Below are positions 16,783 through 24,983 of a stretch of DNA of 64,000 nucleotides, one piece after another. Origin of the DNA: Gallaecimonas kandeliae (lineage in GTDB: Bacteria; Pseudomonadota; Gammaproteobacteria; Enterobacterales; Gallaecimonadaceae); the NCBI RefSeq assembly GCF_030450055.1, contig NZ_CP118480.1, forward strand, positions 1,949,415-2,013,414. Reading direction: 5' to 3'. The notes below the pieces were generated by a model. The model did not search any database and had not been told where the DNA came from. It worked only from the letters and a program-made list of their open reading frames with translations. The position numbers and the translations under genes are program-made. Each line of letters begins with the position of its first letter. Position 1 is the stretch's first letter.

Positions 16783-18711
16783 TTATTCCTCCACGGTTTG
16801 TTGGGCTCGGCTATCGATTTCGCCTTTGAGCTTGCCGATGATGTCGGACAGCTTGAAGGTGCCGAGGTCTTGCCCCTTGCGCGTACGGACAGCGACTTCG
16901 CCGCTCTCTCTTTCCTTGTCACCTACAACCAGCAGGTAAGGGACACGCCTAAGGGTGTGCTCGCGGATTTTAAAGCCTATCTTCTCGTTTCTCAAGTCGG
17001 CCTTGGCTCTAATGCCCGCGCTTTCAAGGGTTTTTACCACTTCCTGCACATAATCGGCCTGGGCATCGGTGATATTCATCACCATGGCCTGGGTCGGGGC
17101 CAGCCAGGCAGGGAAGAAACCGGCGTACTCTTCGATGAGGATCCCGATGAAACGTTCCAGGCTGCCGAGGATGGCGCGGTGGATCATCACCGGCACCTTG
17201 CGGTCGTTGTCCTCGGCCACGAAGCTGGCGTTCAGGCGGCCCGGCAGGGCGAAGTCGAGCTGCACTGTGCCGCACTGCCAGGCGCGGCCCAGGCAGTCGT
17301 GCAGGGTGAATTCAATCTTGGGTCCGTAGAAGGCGCCCTCACCGGGCTGCAGATCGAACTCGATACCCTTGGCGGCCAAGGCGTCGGCCAGGCCCTTCTC
17401 GGCCTTGTCCCAGATGGCATCGGAGCCGATGCGCTGCTCGGGGCGGGTTGACAGCTTGACCTTGATGTTCTCGAAACCAAAAGTGGCGTAGGTGCTGTAA
17501 ACCATGTCGATACAGCTGGCCACTTCGGCCTGTATTTGATCTTCGGTACAGAAGATGTGGGCGTCATCCTGGGTAAAGCCACGAACCCGCATCAGGCCGT
17601 GCAGGGCGCCGGACGGCTCGTTGCGATGGCAAGAGCCGAACTCGGCCATGCGCAGCGGCAGGTCGCGGTAGGATTTCAGGCCCTGGTTGAAGATCTGCAC
17701 GTGGCCCGGGCAGTTCATGGGCTTGATGGCGTAGTCGCGGTTCTCGGAGCTGGTGGTGAACATGGCGTCCGCGTACTTTTCCCAGTGGCCGGAGCGCTCC
17801 CAGAGCACGCGGTCCATCATCAGCGGGCCTTTGACTTCCTGGTAGTCGTACTCGCGCAGCTTCTCGCGGATGAAGGTCTCGAGCTGGCGGAAGATGATCC
17901 AACCGTCGTTGTGCCAGAACACCATGCCCGGGGCTTCTTCCTGGAAATGGAAGAGGTCCAGCTGCTTGCCTATCTTGCGGTGGTCGCGCTTCTCGGCCTC
18001 GGCCAGCTGCACCAGGTAGCTGTTCAAGGCCTTCTTGTCGGCCCAGGCGGTGCCGTAGATGCGCTGCAGCATCTTGTTCTTGGCATCGCCGCGCCAGTAG
18101 GCGCCGGCCACTTTCATCAGTTTGAAGTGGTGGCAGAACTTCATGTTCGGCACGTGCGGGCCGCGGCACATGTCGATGTATTCTTCGTGGTGGTAGAGGC
18201 CAGGCTTGTCATCGCGGCTGATGTTCTCGTCGAGGATAGCCATCTTGTAGCTCTCGCCGCGGGATTCAAAGACATCCCGGGCTTCCTGCCAGCTCACCTT
18301 CTTCTTGATGACGTCGTAGTCTTTCTCGGCCAGCTCATGCATGCGCGCTTCCAACTGGTCCAGGTGCTCCTGGGTCAGGGGGAAGTCCAGATCCACGTCG
18401 TAGTAGAAGCCGTTGTCGATCACCGGGCCTATGGCCATCTTGGTCTGGGGCCAGAGCTGCTTGATGGCGTGGCCCAGCAAGTGGGCGCAGGAGTGGCGCA
18501 GTATCTCCAGGCCTTCGTCGTTCTTGGCGGTGATGATGGAGAGGCTGGCGTCTTCGCTGATAAGATCGCAGGCGTCCACCAGCTCGCCGTTGACACGGCC
18601 GGCGATGGTGGCCTTGGCCAGGCCGGGGCCTATGTCGAGGGCCACGTCCATCACGGATACGGGGTTGTCAAAATGGCGAACGGAGCCGTCTGGCAGGGTA
18701 ATAGCAGGCAT
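16783..18711 (-). CDS. thrS: threonine--tRNA ligase
   Basis: A 642-residue class II synthetase, exactly the E. coli length, starting [15 protein letters not shown] at 18711 behind AAAGGA. Domains in order: TGS (1-60), editing domain with [16 protein letters not shown], catalytic core (motif 2 [22 protein letters not shown], motif 3 [21 protein letters not shown]) and anticodon-binding C-terminus. It charges tRNA-Thr. The leader contains a tRNA-Thr anticodon-arm mimic, pointing to translational autorepression as in E. coli. Confidence 0.98.
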   Translation of the reverse strand: MPAITLPDGSVRHFDNPVSVMDVALDIGPGLAKATIAGRVNGELVDACDLISEDASLSIITAKNDEGLEILRHSCAHLLGHAIKQLWPQTKMAIGPVIDNGFYYDVDLDFPLTQEHLDQLEARMHELAEKDYDVIKKKVSWQEARDVFESRGESYKMAILDENISRDDKPGLYHHEEYIDMCRGPHVPNMKFCHHFKLMKVAGAYWRGDAKNKMLQRIYGTAWADKKALNSYLVQLAEAEKRDHRKIGKQLDLFHFQEEAPGMVFWHNDGWIIFRQLETFIREKLREYDYQEVKGPLMMDRVLWERSGHWEKYADAMFTTSSENRDYAIKPMNCPGHVQIFNQGLKSYRDLPLRMAEFGSCHRNEPSGALHGLMRVRGFTQDDAHIFCTEDQIQAEVASCIDMVYSTYATFGFENIKVKLSTRPEQRIGSDAIWDKAEKGLADALAAKGIEFDLQPGEGAFYGPKIEFTLHDCLGRAWQCGTVQLDFALPGRLNASFVAEDNDRKVPVMIHRAILGSLERFIGILIEEYAGFFPAWLAPTQAMVMNITDAQADYVQEVVKTLESAGIRAKADLRNEKIGFKIREHTLRRVPYLLVVGDKERESGEVAVRTRKGQDLGTFKLSDIIGKLKGEIDSRAQQTVEE

Positions 18712-18730
18712 GAGATGTCCTTTGTCAGTG

Positions 18731-18751
18731 GTGACCCGTACCAAGGGCCAC
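18731..18751 (-). promoter_or_regulatory. thrS translational operator mimicking the tRNA-Thr anticodon arm
   Basis: The mRNA folds as GUGGCCC-UUGGUAC-GGGUCAC: a 7 bp stem (one G-U pair) closed by a 7-base loop whose third to fifth bases are GGU, a Thr anticodon, after U33 and before A37. It ends seven bases upstream of the AAAGGA ribosome-binding site. In E. coli, ThrRS binds such an arm in its own leader and blocks ribosome loading. Confidence 0.8.
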
Positions 18752-18843
18752 ATGAGAGCTAACAGATTGAAATGTCAGTTGCTTACCACCCAAACCAAGG
18801 GCGTCTCGGCAGCGGGATCCCCGCCCTGACCTAAAGAGCGTCA

Positions 18844-18873
18844 ATGATAGCGGTGAAAAAGGCCGCCATGCAA
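18844..18873 (-). promoter_or_regulatory. candidate sigma-70 promoter of thrS
   Basis: On the minus strand TTGCAT (18868-18873), 18 bp, TATCAT (18844-18849). This would give a leader of about 125 bases before thrS, long enough for the operator hairpin. Nothing else was seen in the 277-base interval up to the peptidase gene. Confidence 0.45.
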
Positions 18874-18988
18874 CGCTTCTCCCCTGCCCCTTTTGGTCGC
18901 ACCCTAGGAGCGTGACAGCGCAGTCCCGGCCTGCGGCCCTGTGCCGGCCTGCTAGGGTAAGGGCACCAAAGACAGGAGAATAAAGACG

Positions 18989-20332
18989 ATGAAAAAGACC
19001 CTGCTTGCCGCCGCCCTGCTGCCCTTTTTTAACCAGGCCCAGGTGCCGCCGGCAGAGAAGCCCGAGCTCTACCAGATAGCGGAGGCCATCTCCGCCAAAA
19101 ACATGGAGGCAGACGTCGCCAAGCTGGTGAGCTTCGGCACCCGTCATACCCTTTCCGACCAGAAGTCCGAGACCCGTGGCATCGGCGCCGCCACCCGATG
19201 GGTGGAAAGCCAGTTCAAGGCCATCAGCGCCCAGTGCGGTGGTTGCCTGGAGGTAACCACCGTCTCCGGCACCATCAGCGGCGAGGAGCGGATCCCCAAT
19301 CCGACCCTGGTGACCAACGTCATCGCCATCAAGTGGGGCAGCGAGGACAAAAAACGCATCGCCATGCTGACCGGCGACATCGATTCGCGGGTCACGGACG
19401 TCATGGACGCCACCTCAGACGCTCCCGGCGCCAATGACAACGCCTCAGGCGTCGCCGCTACATTGGAAGCAGCCAGGGTGCTGTCCAAGCACGACTACCC
19501 CGGTACCATTGTCTTCGCCGCCCTCTCGGCCGAGGAACAGGGCCTCTTCGGCGGTAAGATCCTGGCCGACTACGCCAAAAAGCACGGCTGGAACATCGAC
19601 GCCGTTATCAACAACGACATGATAGGCAACACCAGCGGCATCGACGGTATAGTGGATAACCACACGGTGCGGGTCTTCTCAGAAGGTACCCGCGCCGTGG
19701 AGACACCCGAAGAGGCCAGGCTGCGCCGTTTCACAGGCGGCGAGCTGGACTCCCCGTCCCGCAACCTTGGCCGTTACATCAAGGCCCTGGCCCACCAGTA
19801 CATGCCAATGCTGGACGTGATGATGGTCTACCGCCTGGACCGCTTCGGCCGCGGTGGCCACCACAGGCCCTTCAACGAAGTGGGCTACCCCGGGGTGCGG
19901 CTAATGGAGACCCACGAGAATTACAACCGCCAGCACCAGGACGTGCGGGTGGAGAACGGCATCCATTACGGTGACGTGCTGGCAGGGGTGGATTTCGACT
20001 ATGCCCGCAAGGTGACGGCCCTGGACGCCATCACCCTGGCTTCCCTGGCCTGGGCACCCAAGCCGCCGGAGGATGTGGACATCAAGGGCGCCGTCAGTCC
20101 CGACACTGACCTTCGCTGGAAGCTGGGTACGGACAAGCAGTTGGCCGGCTACAAGATCTATTGGCGCTTGACCACGGAGCCCACCTGGACACACAGTCGG
20201 TATCTGGGCAAGGTGGATAACTTCAGCCTCAAAGGAGTGGTCATTGACAATTATTTCTTCGGCGTTGCCGCCGTCGCCAAGGACGGCACCGAAAGCCCTG
20301 TGGTCTTCCCAGGTCCTGCTGGGGCCTTCTAA
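18989..20332 (+). CDS. M28 family metallopeptidase, secreted
   Basis: A 447-residue zinc aminopeptidase-like protein. Residues 1-18 (MKKTLLAAALLPFFNQAQ) form a short signal peptide. The M28 core has GDIDSR, SDAPGANDNASGVAATLEAARVL (metal ligand Asp), FAALSAEEQGLFGGK (catalytic Glu pair) and INNDMIGN. The C-terminal 90 residues (LRWKLGTDKQLAGYKIYWRL onwards) look like a fibronectin type III-like domain. It probably acts in the periplasm or outside the cell on peptides. AGGAG lies ten bases upstream of the ATG. Convergence with nothing; the next gene overlaps its 3' end. Confidence 0.9.
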   Translation: MKKTLLAAALLPFFNQAQVPPAEKPELYQIAEAISAKNMEADVAKLVSFGTRHTLSDQKSETRGIGAATRWVESQFKAISAQCGGCLEVTTVSGTISGEERIPNPTLVTNVIAIKWGSEDKKRIAMLTGDIDSRVTDVMDATSDAPGANDNASGVAATLEAARVLSKHDYPGTIVFAALSAEEQGLFGGKILADYAKKHGWNIDAVINNDMIGNTSGIDGIVDNHTVRVFSEGTRAVETPEEARLRRFTGGELDSPSRNLGRYIKALAHQYMPMLDVMMVYRLDRFGRGGHHRPFNEVGYPGVRLMETHENYNRQHQDVRVENGIHYGDVLAGVDFDYARKVTALDAITLASLAWAPKPPEDVDIKGAVSPDTDLRWKLGTDKQLAGYKIYWRLTTEPTWTHSRYLGKVDNFSLKGVVIDNYFFGVAAVAKDGTESPVVFPGPAGAF

Positions 20333-20987
20333 GGCCCTGTGCCTGCTGTTGCTGCTCTCTGGCCAGGCCTTGGCCGACTGGGAACAGCAAAGCCAGGACA
20401 AAGGGGTCAGCCTCTGGACCCGCCAGGCCGAGGCCGGCCTGGTGGAGGTCAGGGCCCAATGCGAGGTGGTGACCCGCCTCTCGGCCTTCGTGGCGATCAT
20501 GGAAGACATGGCCGCCATGCCCGACTGGGTGGCCTACAGCAGCGGTGTCGAGCGCCTGGCCAAGCCCTCCTCCCAGGAAGACGTCATCCACAGCCGCTTC
20601 GACCTACCCTGGCCGGCCAGGAACAGGGACATGGTCACCCTGTCCCGCTGGTCCCAGGACAGCGATTTCACCTTGCACCTCAAGCTTGAGGACCAAGGCC
20701 AGGCCTACCCCAAGACCAAGGGCTATGTGCGCATGGAAAAGGTCGAGGGAGAGTGGATCCTGAGCCCCCAGGGCGGTGGCCTGGTGCAGATCCGCTACCA
20801 GGGCCTGGCCGACCCTGCCGGCTGGCTGCCCCACTGGCTGGTCAACCAGATAGCCGTCAAGTCCACCGCCAAGACCCTCGGCAGGCTCTGCCATCGTATC
20901 CAGGGGCTGCGCTACCAAGACAGCCGCTACCCCTTCGTTACCGAACCTCCTGCCACCCGTACCCGCAGCGAAGAGGTCAAATCTTGA
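20244..20987 (+). CDS. START domain-containing secreted protein
   Basis: Up to 247 residues, with a signal-like hydrophobic segment (ALCLLLLLSGQALA) and then a START/SRPBCC-type lipid-binding domain (VRAQCEVVTRLSAFVAIMEDM, FDLPWPARNRDMVTLSRW, GYVRMEKVEGEWILSP, WLPHWLVNQIAVKSTAKTL). The longest start is a TTG at 20244 with AAAGGAG six bases upstream, which overlaps the peptidase gene by 89 bases and gives an unusually long region before the signal helix; a later start is possible. The ligand is unknown, probably a lipid. Confidence 0.78.
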   Translation: MTIISSALPPSPRTAPKALWSSQVLLGPSKALCLLLLLSGQALADWEQQSQDKGVSLWTRQAEAGLVEVRAQCEVVTRLSAFVAIMEDMAAMPDWVAYSSGVERLAKPSSQEDVIHSRFDLPWPARNRDMVTLSRWSQDSDFTLHLKLEDQGQAYPKTKGYVRMEKVEGEWILSPQGGGLVQIRYQGLADPAGWLPHWLVNQIAVKSTAKTLGRLCHRIQGLRYQDSRYPFVTEPPATRTRSEEVKS

Positions 20988-21071
20988 CCTGGATTAAGGT
21001 AGGCCGTCGTATTAGTGTCATGCTGAGCAACTAGACTGTGTCTGTCAGTACAGCCCAGGGAGGCAAGGAAC

Positions 21072-21212
21072 ATGCTGGCCAAGACCTCGACCCAAAGACC
21101 CACCCACCACAGCGCCAAGGGCGGCCAATGCCCTCGCCTGCTGCCGTTGCTGAAGTCCCTTTCACAGCTTGAGGCCCGCCGCCAGGCTCAGAAATCCGCG
21201 CTAAGCTGTTAA
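21072..21212 (+). CDS. small basic ORF, 46 residues
   Basis: MLAKTSTQRPTHHSAKGGQC and onward, rich in Lys, Arg, His and Gln, ending at a TAA at 21210. AGGGAGG lies eight bases before the ATG. It occupies most of the 250-base interval between the START gene and the kinase gene. No family is recognised. It could be a genuine small protein or a chance frame; the good ribosome-binding site is the only positive evidence. Confidence 0.3.
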   Translation: MLAKTSTQRPTHHSAKGGQCPRLLPLLKSLSQLEARRQAQKSALSC

Positions 21213-21237
21213 CATCGGCTTCCGGCGAGATGATCCT

Positions 21238-22113
21238 ATGTGGCATGCCCTTGAGAATGAGATAGGCGCCTTTCTGGGGCGCCCCTACCGCATCCTTGAC
21301 CGTGACCTCCAGGAGCAAAGCGCCCGTCGCCAGATCTACAGGCTCAGCGACGGCAAACTCAGCCTGCTGGTCAAGATTGGGGATACCGAGCTGCAGGAAC
21401 TGTTGAAGGCACAGGCCTTCGGCTTGGCCGAGCTGTCCCGCTTTGGCCCCCTGCGCACGCCCGAGGTGGTCTGTGTCGGTGCGACCAAGGGCTTCAGTTA
21501 TCTGGTCATGGAGTGGCTGAACATGGAAGAGCCCAGCCGCCTCGGCTGGCAACGCCTCGGTGAGGGCTTGGCCGCCTTGCACCAGCGCCAGGACCAGGCC
21601 AAGTATGGCTTCGACCAAGACAACTTCATCGGTGACAACCCCCAGCCCAACCCCTGGCACAAGCACTGGTACCGCTTCTTCGGCGAACAGCGCCTGGCCT
21701 ATCAATTGGAATTGCTGGCAGAAAAGGGCCAGGCCTTGGTGGAAAGCGAAGCCTTGCTGGACTGCGCGGGACGGCTGCTCAAGCACCACCAACCCTCCCC
21801 CAGTCTGCTGCACGGGGATCTCTGGCGAGGCAATGTGGGTTTTGTCGACGATCAGCCGGTGGTGTTCGATCCGGCTTGCTACTACGGGGACAGGGAGGTG
21901 GATCTCGCCATGACAGAGCTGTTCGGCCGCTTTGATCCCGACTTCTACGCCGCCTATGACGACGACTTAGCCCTGGATGAACAGTACGAATCCAGGCGGG
22001 AACTCTATAACCTCTATCACCTGCTCAACCACGCCAACCTCTTCGGCGGGCCTTACCTGGCCCAGGCCCAGCAAAGCGCCAAGCGCCTGCTGGACCTGCA
22101 TCGTCATCAGTAG
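21238..22113 (+). CDS. fructosamine kinase family protein
   Basis: A 291-residue protein of the fructosamine/ketosamine-3-kinase family, which phosphorylates sugars attached to amines by glycation so that they fall off. Visible: LLVKIGDTELQELLKAQAFGLAEL (nucleotide-binding Lys and Glu), the long VGATKGFSYLVMEWLNM hinge, catalytic LLHGDLWRGNVGF near 198-210 and the metal-binding VFDPACYYGDREVDLAM. Length and motifs match E. coli YniA. The last seven bases overlap the convergent gene that follows. Confidence 0.93.
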   Translation: MWHALENEIGAFLGRPYRILDRDLQEQSARRQIYRLSDGKLSLLVKIGDTELQELLKAQAFGLAELSRFGPLRTPEVVCVGATKGFSYLVMEWLNMEEPSRLGWQRLGEGLAALHQRQDQAKYGFDQDNFIGDNPQPNPWHKHWYRFFGEQRLAYQLELLAEKGQALVESEALLDCAGRLLKHHQPSPSLLHGDLWRGNVGFVDDQPVVFDPACYYGDREVDLAMTELFGRFDPDFYAAYDDDLALDEQYESRRELYNLYHLLNHANLFGGPYLAQAQQSAKRLLDLHRHQ

Positions 22114-22592
22114 CGAGGCTGGACGACCACGTATTGGCGGCCGCCGTCTACCGGCAGGTACCAGATCCCGTTGGCAACCAGGTAAAGCCTGCCTTCGTAG
22201 GCCACCTTGGAGGTGGGGCCCACTATCGTGTCCACCACAGTGCCGGGGCTCAGATCGGCACTGCCATTGTCCACGACTCTGTAAGTGCCAGCCGGAGGCC
22301 TATCCACATAGACATAGTTATTGCCCTGCTGGCGGTAGTAGGCGTTGTCCACTATGGCGTAGGTCACGCCGGCCAGTATGGCGAAAGTCGCTAACCCTGC
22401 CAGGGCATTACCGTGATAGGAGCGATAACGCGGCGCAGGACCATGGTGGTGATAGCCAGATTTGACCACTATCACCTTGTCGTTGTGGCCATGAGCGTAA
22501 CCGTGGCCGCGACCATTGTCATGGGCGCTGGCGGCCAAAGGAGCCGCGGCCAGGCTGGCAAGGGTCAGGGTGGTGATCAGGGCATTTTTCAT
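22107..22592 (-). CDS. secreted His/Gly/Tyr-rich protein, DUF6515-like, paralog 1
   Basis: A 161-residue exported protein. MKNALITTLTLASLAAAPLAASA is a clean Sec signal peptide, followed by a His/Gly-rich linker (NGRGHGYAHGHNDK), a hydrophobic segment LAGLATFAILAGVTYAIVD that could span or touch a membrane, YYRQQGNNYVYVDRPPAG, and a C-terminal SH3-like region ending VVQPRY. It shares the ILAGVTYAIVDN-YYRQ core with its neighbour at 22718-23170. A CpxR-type box precedes both, so an envelope-stress role is inferred. GAGGAA precedes the ATG. Confidence 0.75.
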   Translation of the reverse strand: MKNALITTLTLASLAAAPLAASAHDNGRGHGYAHGHNDKVIVVKSGYHHHGPAPRYRSYHGNALAGLATFAILAGVTYAIVDNAYYRQQGNNYVYVDRPPAGTYRVVDNGSADLSPGTVVDTIVGPTSKVAYEGRLYLVANGIWYLPVDGGRQYVVVQPRY

Positions 22593-22661
22593 GGCTGCTT
22601 CCTCTTTTTCTGCACACTTTCATTATGCAGGGCACCCTTTAACGGAACTGAACAAACCAGG

Positions 22662-22676
22662 GTAAAGTAACGTAAA
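22662..22676. promoter_or_regulatory. CpxR-type box upstream of paralog 1
   Basis: GTAAA-GTAAC-GTAAA on the plus strand, an exact match to the CpxR consensus GTAAA-N5-GTAAA, 70 bp before the gene starting at 22592. Towards the gene the minus strand has CATAAT near 22625 as a -10 candidate with no good -35, as expected of an activated promoter. Confidence 0.6.
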
Positions 22677-22717
22677 AGCGCGGTTAAGGCGCCGTTGCCG
22701 GCGCCTCAGGTTCGACC

Positions 22718-23170
22718 TCAGCGGCCCTCAATGACCTGGTAACGCCCGGCAGGCGGCTCGGGGACGTATACAAAGCCGTCCCCTCTTTGCCGGTAGTAGA
22801 CGTTATCCACTATGGCGTAGGTCACACCGGCCAGCACGGCAAAAGTGGCTATCCTGGCCAGGTTGTCCCTGTGGTAATAGCGATACCGGGGTTGTGGCGC
22901 CCTGTGCTGGTAACGGCGGTCAACGACAATCACCCTGTTGTCTTGGTAGCGGCGGCCATGCTCCCAGCCACGGTGCTCGGTCCGGCGCTCATGACCATGC
23001 CCCCAGCCGCGATGCTCGGAGCGGTAGTAGTGCCGGCTGTGGTGATCATCTTGGCGATCATGGCCGCGGTCATGATGAAATTTGCCGCTGTCGTACTCGT
23101 CGGCATTAGCGGCAAGGGGGGCCAGGGTCATGCCCGCTATGGCGAGGCTTAAGATGAGAGTGCGTTTCAT
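22718..23170 (-). CDS. secreted His/Arg/Tyr-rich protein, paralog 2
   Basis: A 150-residue exported protein with signal peptide MKRTLILSLAIAGMTLAPLAANA, then a very His-, Arg- and Tyr-rich region with two short repeats (EHRGWGHGHERRT, EHRGWEHGRRYQD), the hydrophobic core IATFAVLAGVTYAIVDN and a short tail YVPEPPAGRYQVIEGR. It lacks the C-terminal SH3-like part of paralog 1. The start at 23170 is favoured by GGAGG eight bases upstream over the longer frame to 23191. Same CpxR-type box as its paralog. The His-rich segment could bind metal (inference). Confidence 0.72.
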   Translation of the reverse strand: MKRTLILSLAIAGMTLAPLAANADEYDSGKFHHDRGHDRQDDHHSRHYYRSEHRGWGHGHERRTEHRGWEHGRRYQDNRVIVVDRRYQHRAPQPRYRYYHRDNLARIATFAVLAGVTYAIVDNVYYRQRGDGFVYVPEPPAGRYQVIEGR

Positions 23171-23240
23171 GGCGGTTTCCTCCTTCTTCACACAGGGTCA
23201 AGTATGCGGAGGTCGCCTAAACGGCGATGAACGCCGAGCC

Positions 23241-23255
23241 GTAAAGTAACGTAAA
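23241..23255. promoter_or_regulatory. CpxR-type box upstream of paralog 2
   Basis: The same 15-base GTAAAGTAACGTAAA as at 22662, 71 bp before the start at 23170. The two upstream regions share 18 identical bases around the box. It also lies 50 bp before the divergent CPXCG gene at 23305. Confidence 0.6.
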
Positions 23256-23304
23256 AGCCCTTCGCCGGTGCCATAATTGGGATCATCGCCCTGGCGGAGG
23301 CCTT

Positions 23305-23505
23305 ATGGATTCCGTAAAGAGCTGGCGGGTGGAATGCCCCAACTGCGGGCACCCCACCTTCGTCACAATAGAACCCGGCGACGTTGGCCAGGATTTTGTC
23401 GAAGATTGTGCCAACTGCTGCAGCCCCATCCATATCCTGGTGACCGAGGATATGGACGGCGTCCTCACCGTCCAGGTGGACGGCGAAGACGAGCAGCTCT
23501 ACTGA
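23305..23505 (+). CDS. CPXCG motif-containing cysteine-rich protein
   Basis: A 66-residue small zinc-ribbon-like protein. CPNCG near residues 11-15 and CANCCSPI near 35-42 supply the two Cys pairs of the CPXCG family. C-terminal half is acidic (VTEDMDGVLTVQVDGEDEQ). The role is unknown. It is divergent from the paralogous secreted-protein genes and convergent with rlmJ, with one base between the two stops. Confidence 0.88.
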   Translation: MDSVKSWRVECPNCGHPTFVTIEPGDVGQDFVEDCANCCSPIHILVTEDMDGVLTVQVDGEDEQLY

Positions 23506-23506
23506 C

Positions 23507-24343
23507 TTACTCTTCCACCAGCCAATCGCAACGGTACTGCCCGGCACCGCCTGCCAGCACTTGGTCAAGCCAGGGTAAGGCGTCATCCATTGCCGCCTTG
23601 AGGGTCCAGGGCGGGTTGATCACCAATACCCCTGCTGCCGTCATGCCATGCTGGTCGGTGTCCGGCCTTATCCCCTGCTCGATGCGCAACTGTTTGCGGA
23701 TGCCGGTCGCCTTGAAGGCGGCCATCATGGCTTCCACCCTGGCCCTTTCCACCACCGGGTACCAGAGCAGGTAGGTGCCGGTGGCAAAGCGCCGGTAGGC
23801 GTCGCTGATGGCCGCCACCACCGCCTGGTAGTCTTCCTTGATCTCATAAGGTGGATCCATGATCACCAGGCCGCGCTTTTCCTTGGGTGGTACCTTGGCT
23901 ACCAGGGTTTCGTAGGCGTCGGCCTGTTCGATGCGCACCTGGCGGTCGCGGCCAAAAGCCTGTTGCAGCAGGGCCAAGTCGGCCGGGTGCAGTTCGGTGA
24001 GGAAAAGCCTGTCTTGATCGCGCAGCATGGCCTTGGCCAGCCAGGGGGAACCCGGGTAGTGCAGCAGTTCGCCCGGGTTCATGGCCTTGACCAGATCCAG
24101 GTAGGGTTGCAGGGCCGCTGGCGCATCCCCTTTGGCCAACACCTTCTCGATACCCTCCTTGTATTCCCCCGTCTTCTGGGCCTTGTCGTCGGTCAGCAAA
24201 TAGCGACCTGCCCCGGCATGGGTGTCGTGAACATAGAAGGGTTTGTCCTTCTGTTTGAGGTAATCGAGGATGAAGGTGATGACGGCGTGTTTGAGGACGT
24301 CGGCGTAGTTGCCGGCATGGAAGGCGTGGCGATAACTAAGCAT
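23507..24343 (-). CDS. rlmJ: 23S rRNA (adenine(2030)-N6)-methyltransferase
   Basis: A 278-residue N6-adenine methyltransferase starting MLSYRHAFHAGNYADVLKHAV, the RlmJ signature. The catalytic GLVIMDPPYEIKEDY carries the DPPY motif; YPGSPWLAKAMLRDQDRLFLTELHP is the SAM-proximal region. It modifies A2030 of 23S rRNA. The start at 24343 matches the E. coli protein; the frame is open further upstream but the extension is not conserved. Confidence 0.96.
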   Translation of the reverse strand: MLSYRHAFHAGNYADVLKHAVITFILDYLKQKDKPFYVHDTHAGAGRYLLTDDKAQKTGEYKEGIEKVLAKGDAPAALQPYLDLVKAMNPGELLHYPGSPWLAKAMLRDQDRLFLTELHPADLALLQQAFGRDRQVRIEQADAYETLVAKVPPKEKRGLVIMDPPYEIKEDYQAVVAAISDAYRRFATGTYLLWYPVVERARVEAMMAAFKATGIRKQLRIEQGIRPDTDQHGMTAAGVLVINPPWTLKAAMDDALPWLDQVLAGGAGQYRCDWLVEE

Positions 24344-24407
24344 GGTACTGGCCCGCAGGAAAAGTTCGGGGCATTCTAAAACGACGGTCACCTGAAATCA
24401 TCATCCC

Positions 24408-24983
24408 ATGTACCAGCCCCACCCCGCTATCAAGCATGCCAAAGCCATGGCCCAGAACCTGGCCGCCGATACCGGCCGAGAACTCACCGACTGGCGCGCC
24501 CTGGTGGCGGCCGAAGCTCCCAACGACCCAAAGGCCTGGTTGAAGGCCGAGTACGGCCTTGGCGGCGCCACCGTAGGCCTTATCCTGGATCCTTACAGCG
24601 CAGATGAAGACCATTACCTGGAGATGGCCCCCAAGTGGGTGGACGCCCAGTACAGCGGCAAGATGGCGGCGCTGCGGCCCCTCTATGACGCCGTCGAAGA
24701 TCTGCTGTTATCCATCTCGGACGAGGTCCAGCTCTGCCCCACCCAGACCCTGGTATCGGCCTACCACAACAAGCTCTTCGCCCAAGTCAAAGTCGCCAGC
24801 CAGTCGGCCATCGACCTGGGGCTGGCTCTGGGCACTGCTGTGCCTTTCGGCAGGCGACTGGAAGATACGGGGGGCCTCGCCAGGAAAGACAGGATCACCC
24901 ACAAGGTGCGGCTGACTGACGTCAGCCAACTGGACGACGAACTGGGCCAGTGGCTGGCCCAGGCCTTTGAGTTTGCCCGTTAG
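24408..24983 (+). CDS. DUF4287/DUF5655 domain protein
   Basis: A 191-residue cytosolic protein. The N-terminal DUF4287-like part (GRELTDWRALVAA, then KAWLKAEYGLGGATVGLIL) is followed by a DUF5655-like domain from about residue 80 (YDAVEDLLLSISDEVQLCPTQTLVSAY, FAQVKVASQSAIDLGLALG, RKDRITHKVRL). DUF5655 has been compared with transport or nuclease-like folds, but no function is established. Divergent from rlmJ; its last four bases overlap the convergent rsuA. Confidence 0.8.
   Translation: MYQPHPAIKHAKAMAQNLAADTGRELTDWRALVAAEAPNDPKAWLKAEYGLGGATVGLILDPYSADEDHYLEMAPKWVDAQYSGKMAALRPLYDAVEDLLLSISDEVQLCPTQTLVSAYHNKLFAQVKVASQSAIDLGLALGTAVPFGRRLEDTGGLARKDRITHKVRLTDVSQLDDELGQWLAQAFEFAR

Noticed and set aside
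22685-22705. GGCGCC-GTTGCC-GGCGCC hairpin after paralog 2
   Set aside because: Stable stem but no T-run; not called as a terminator.
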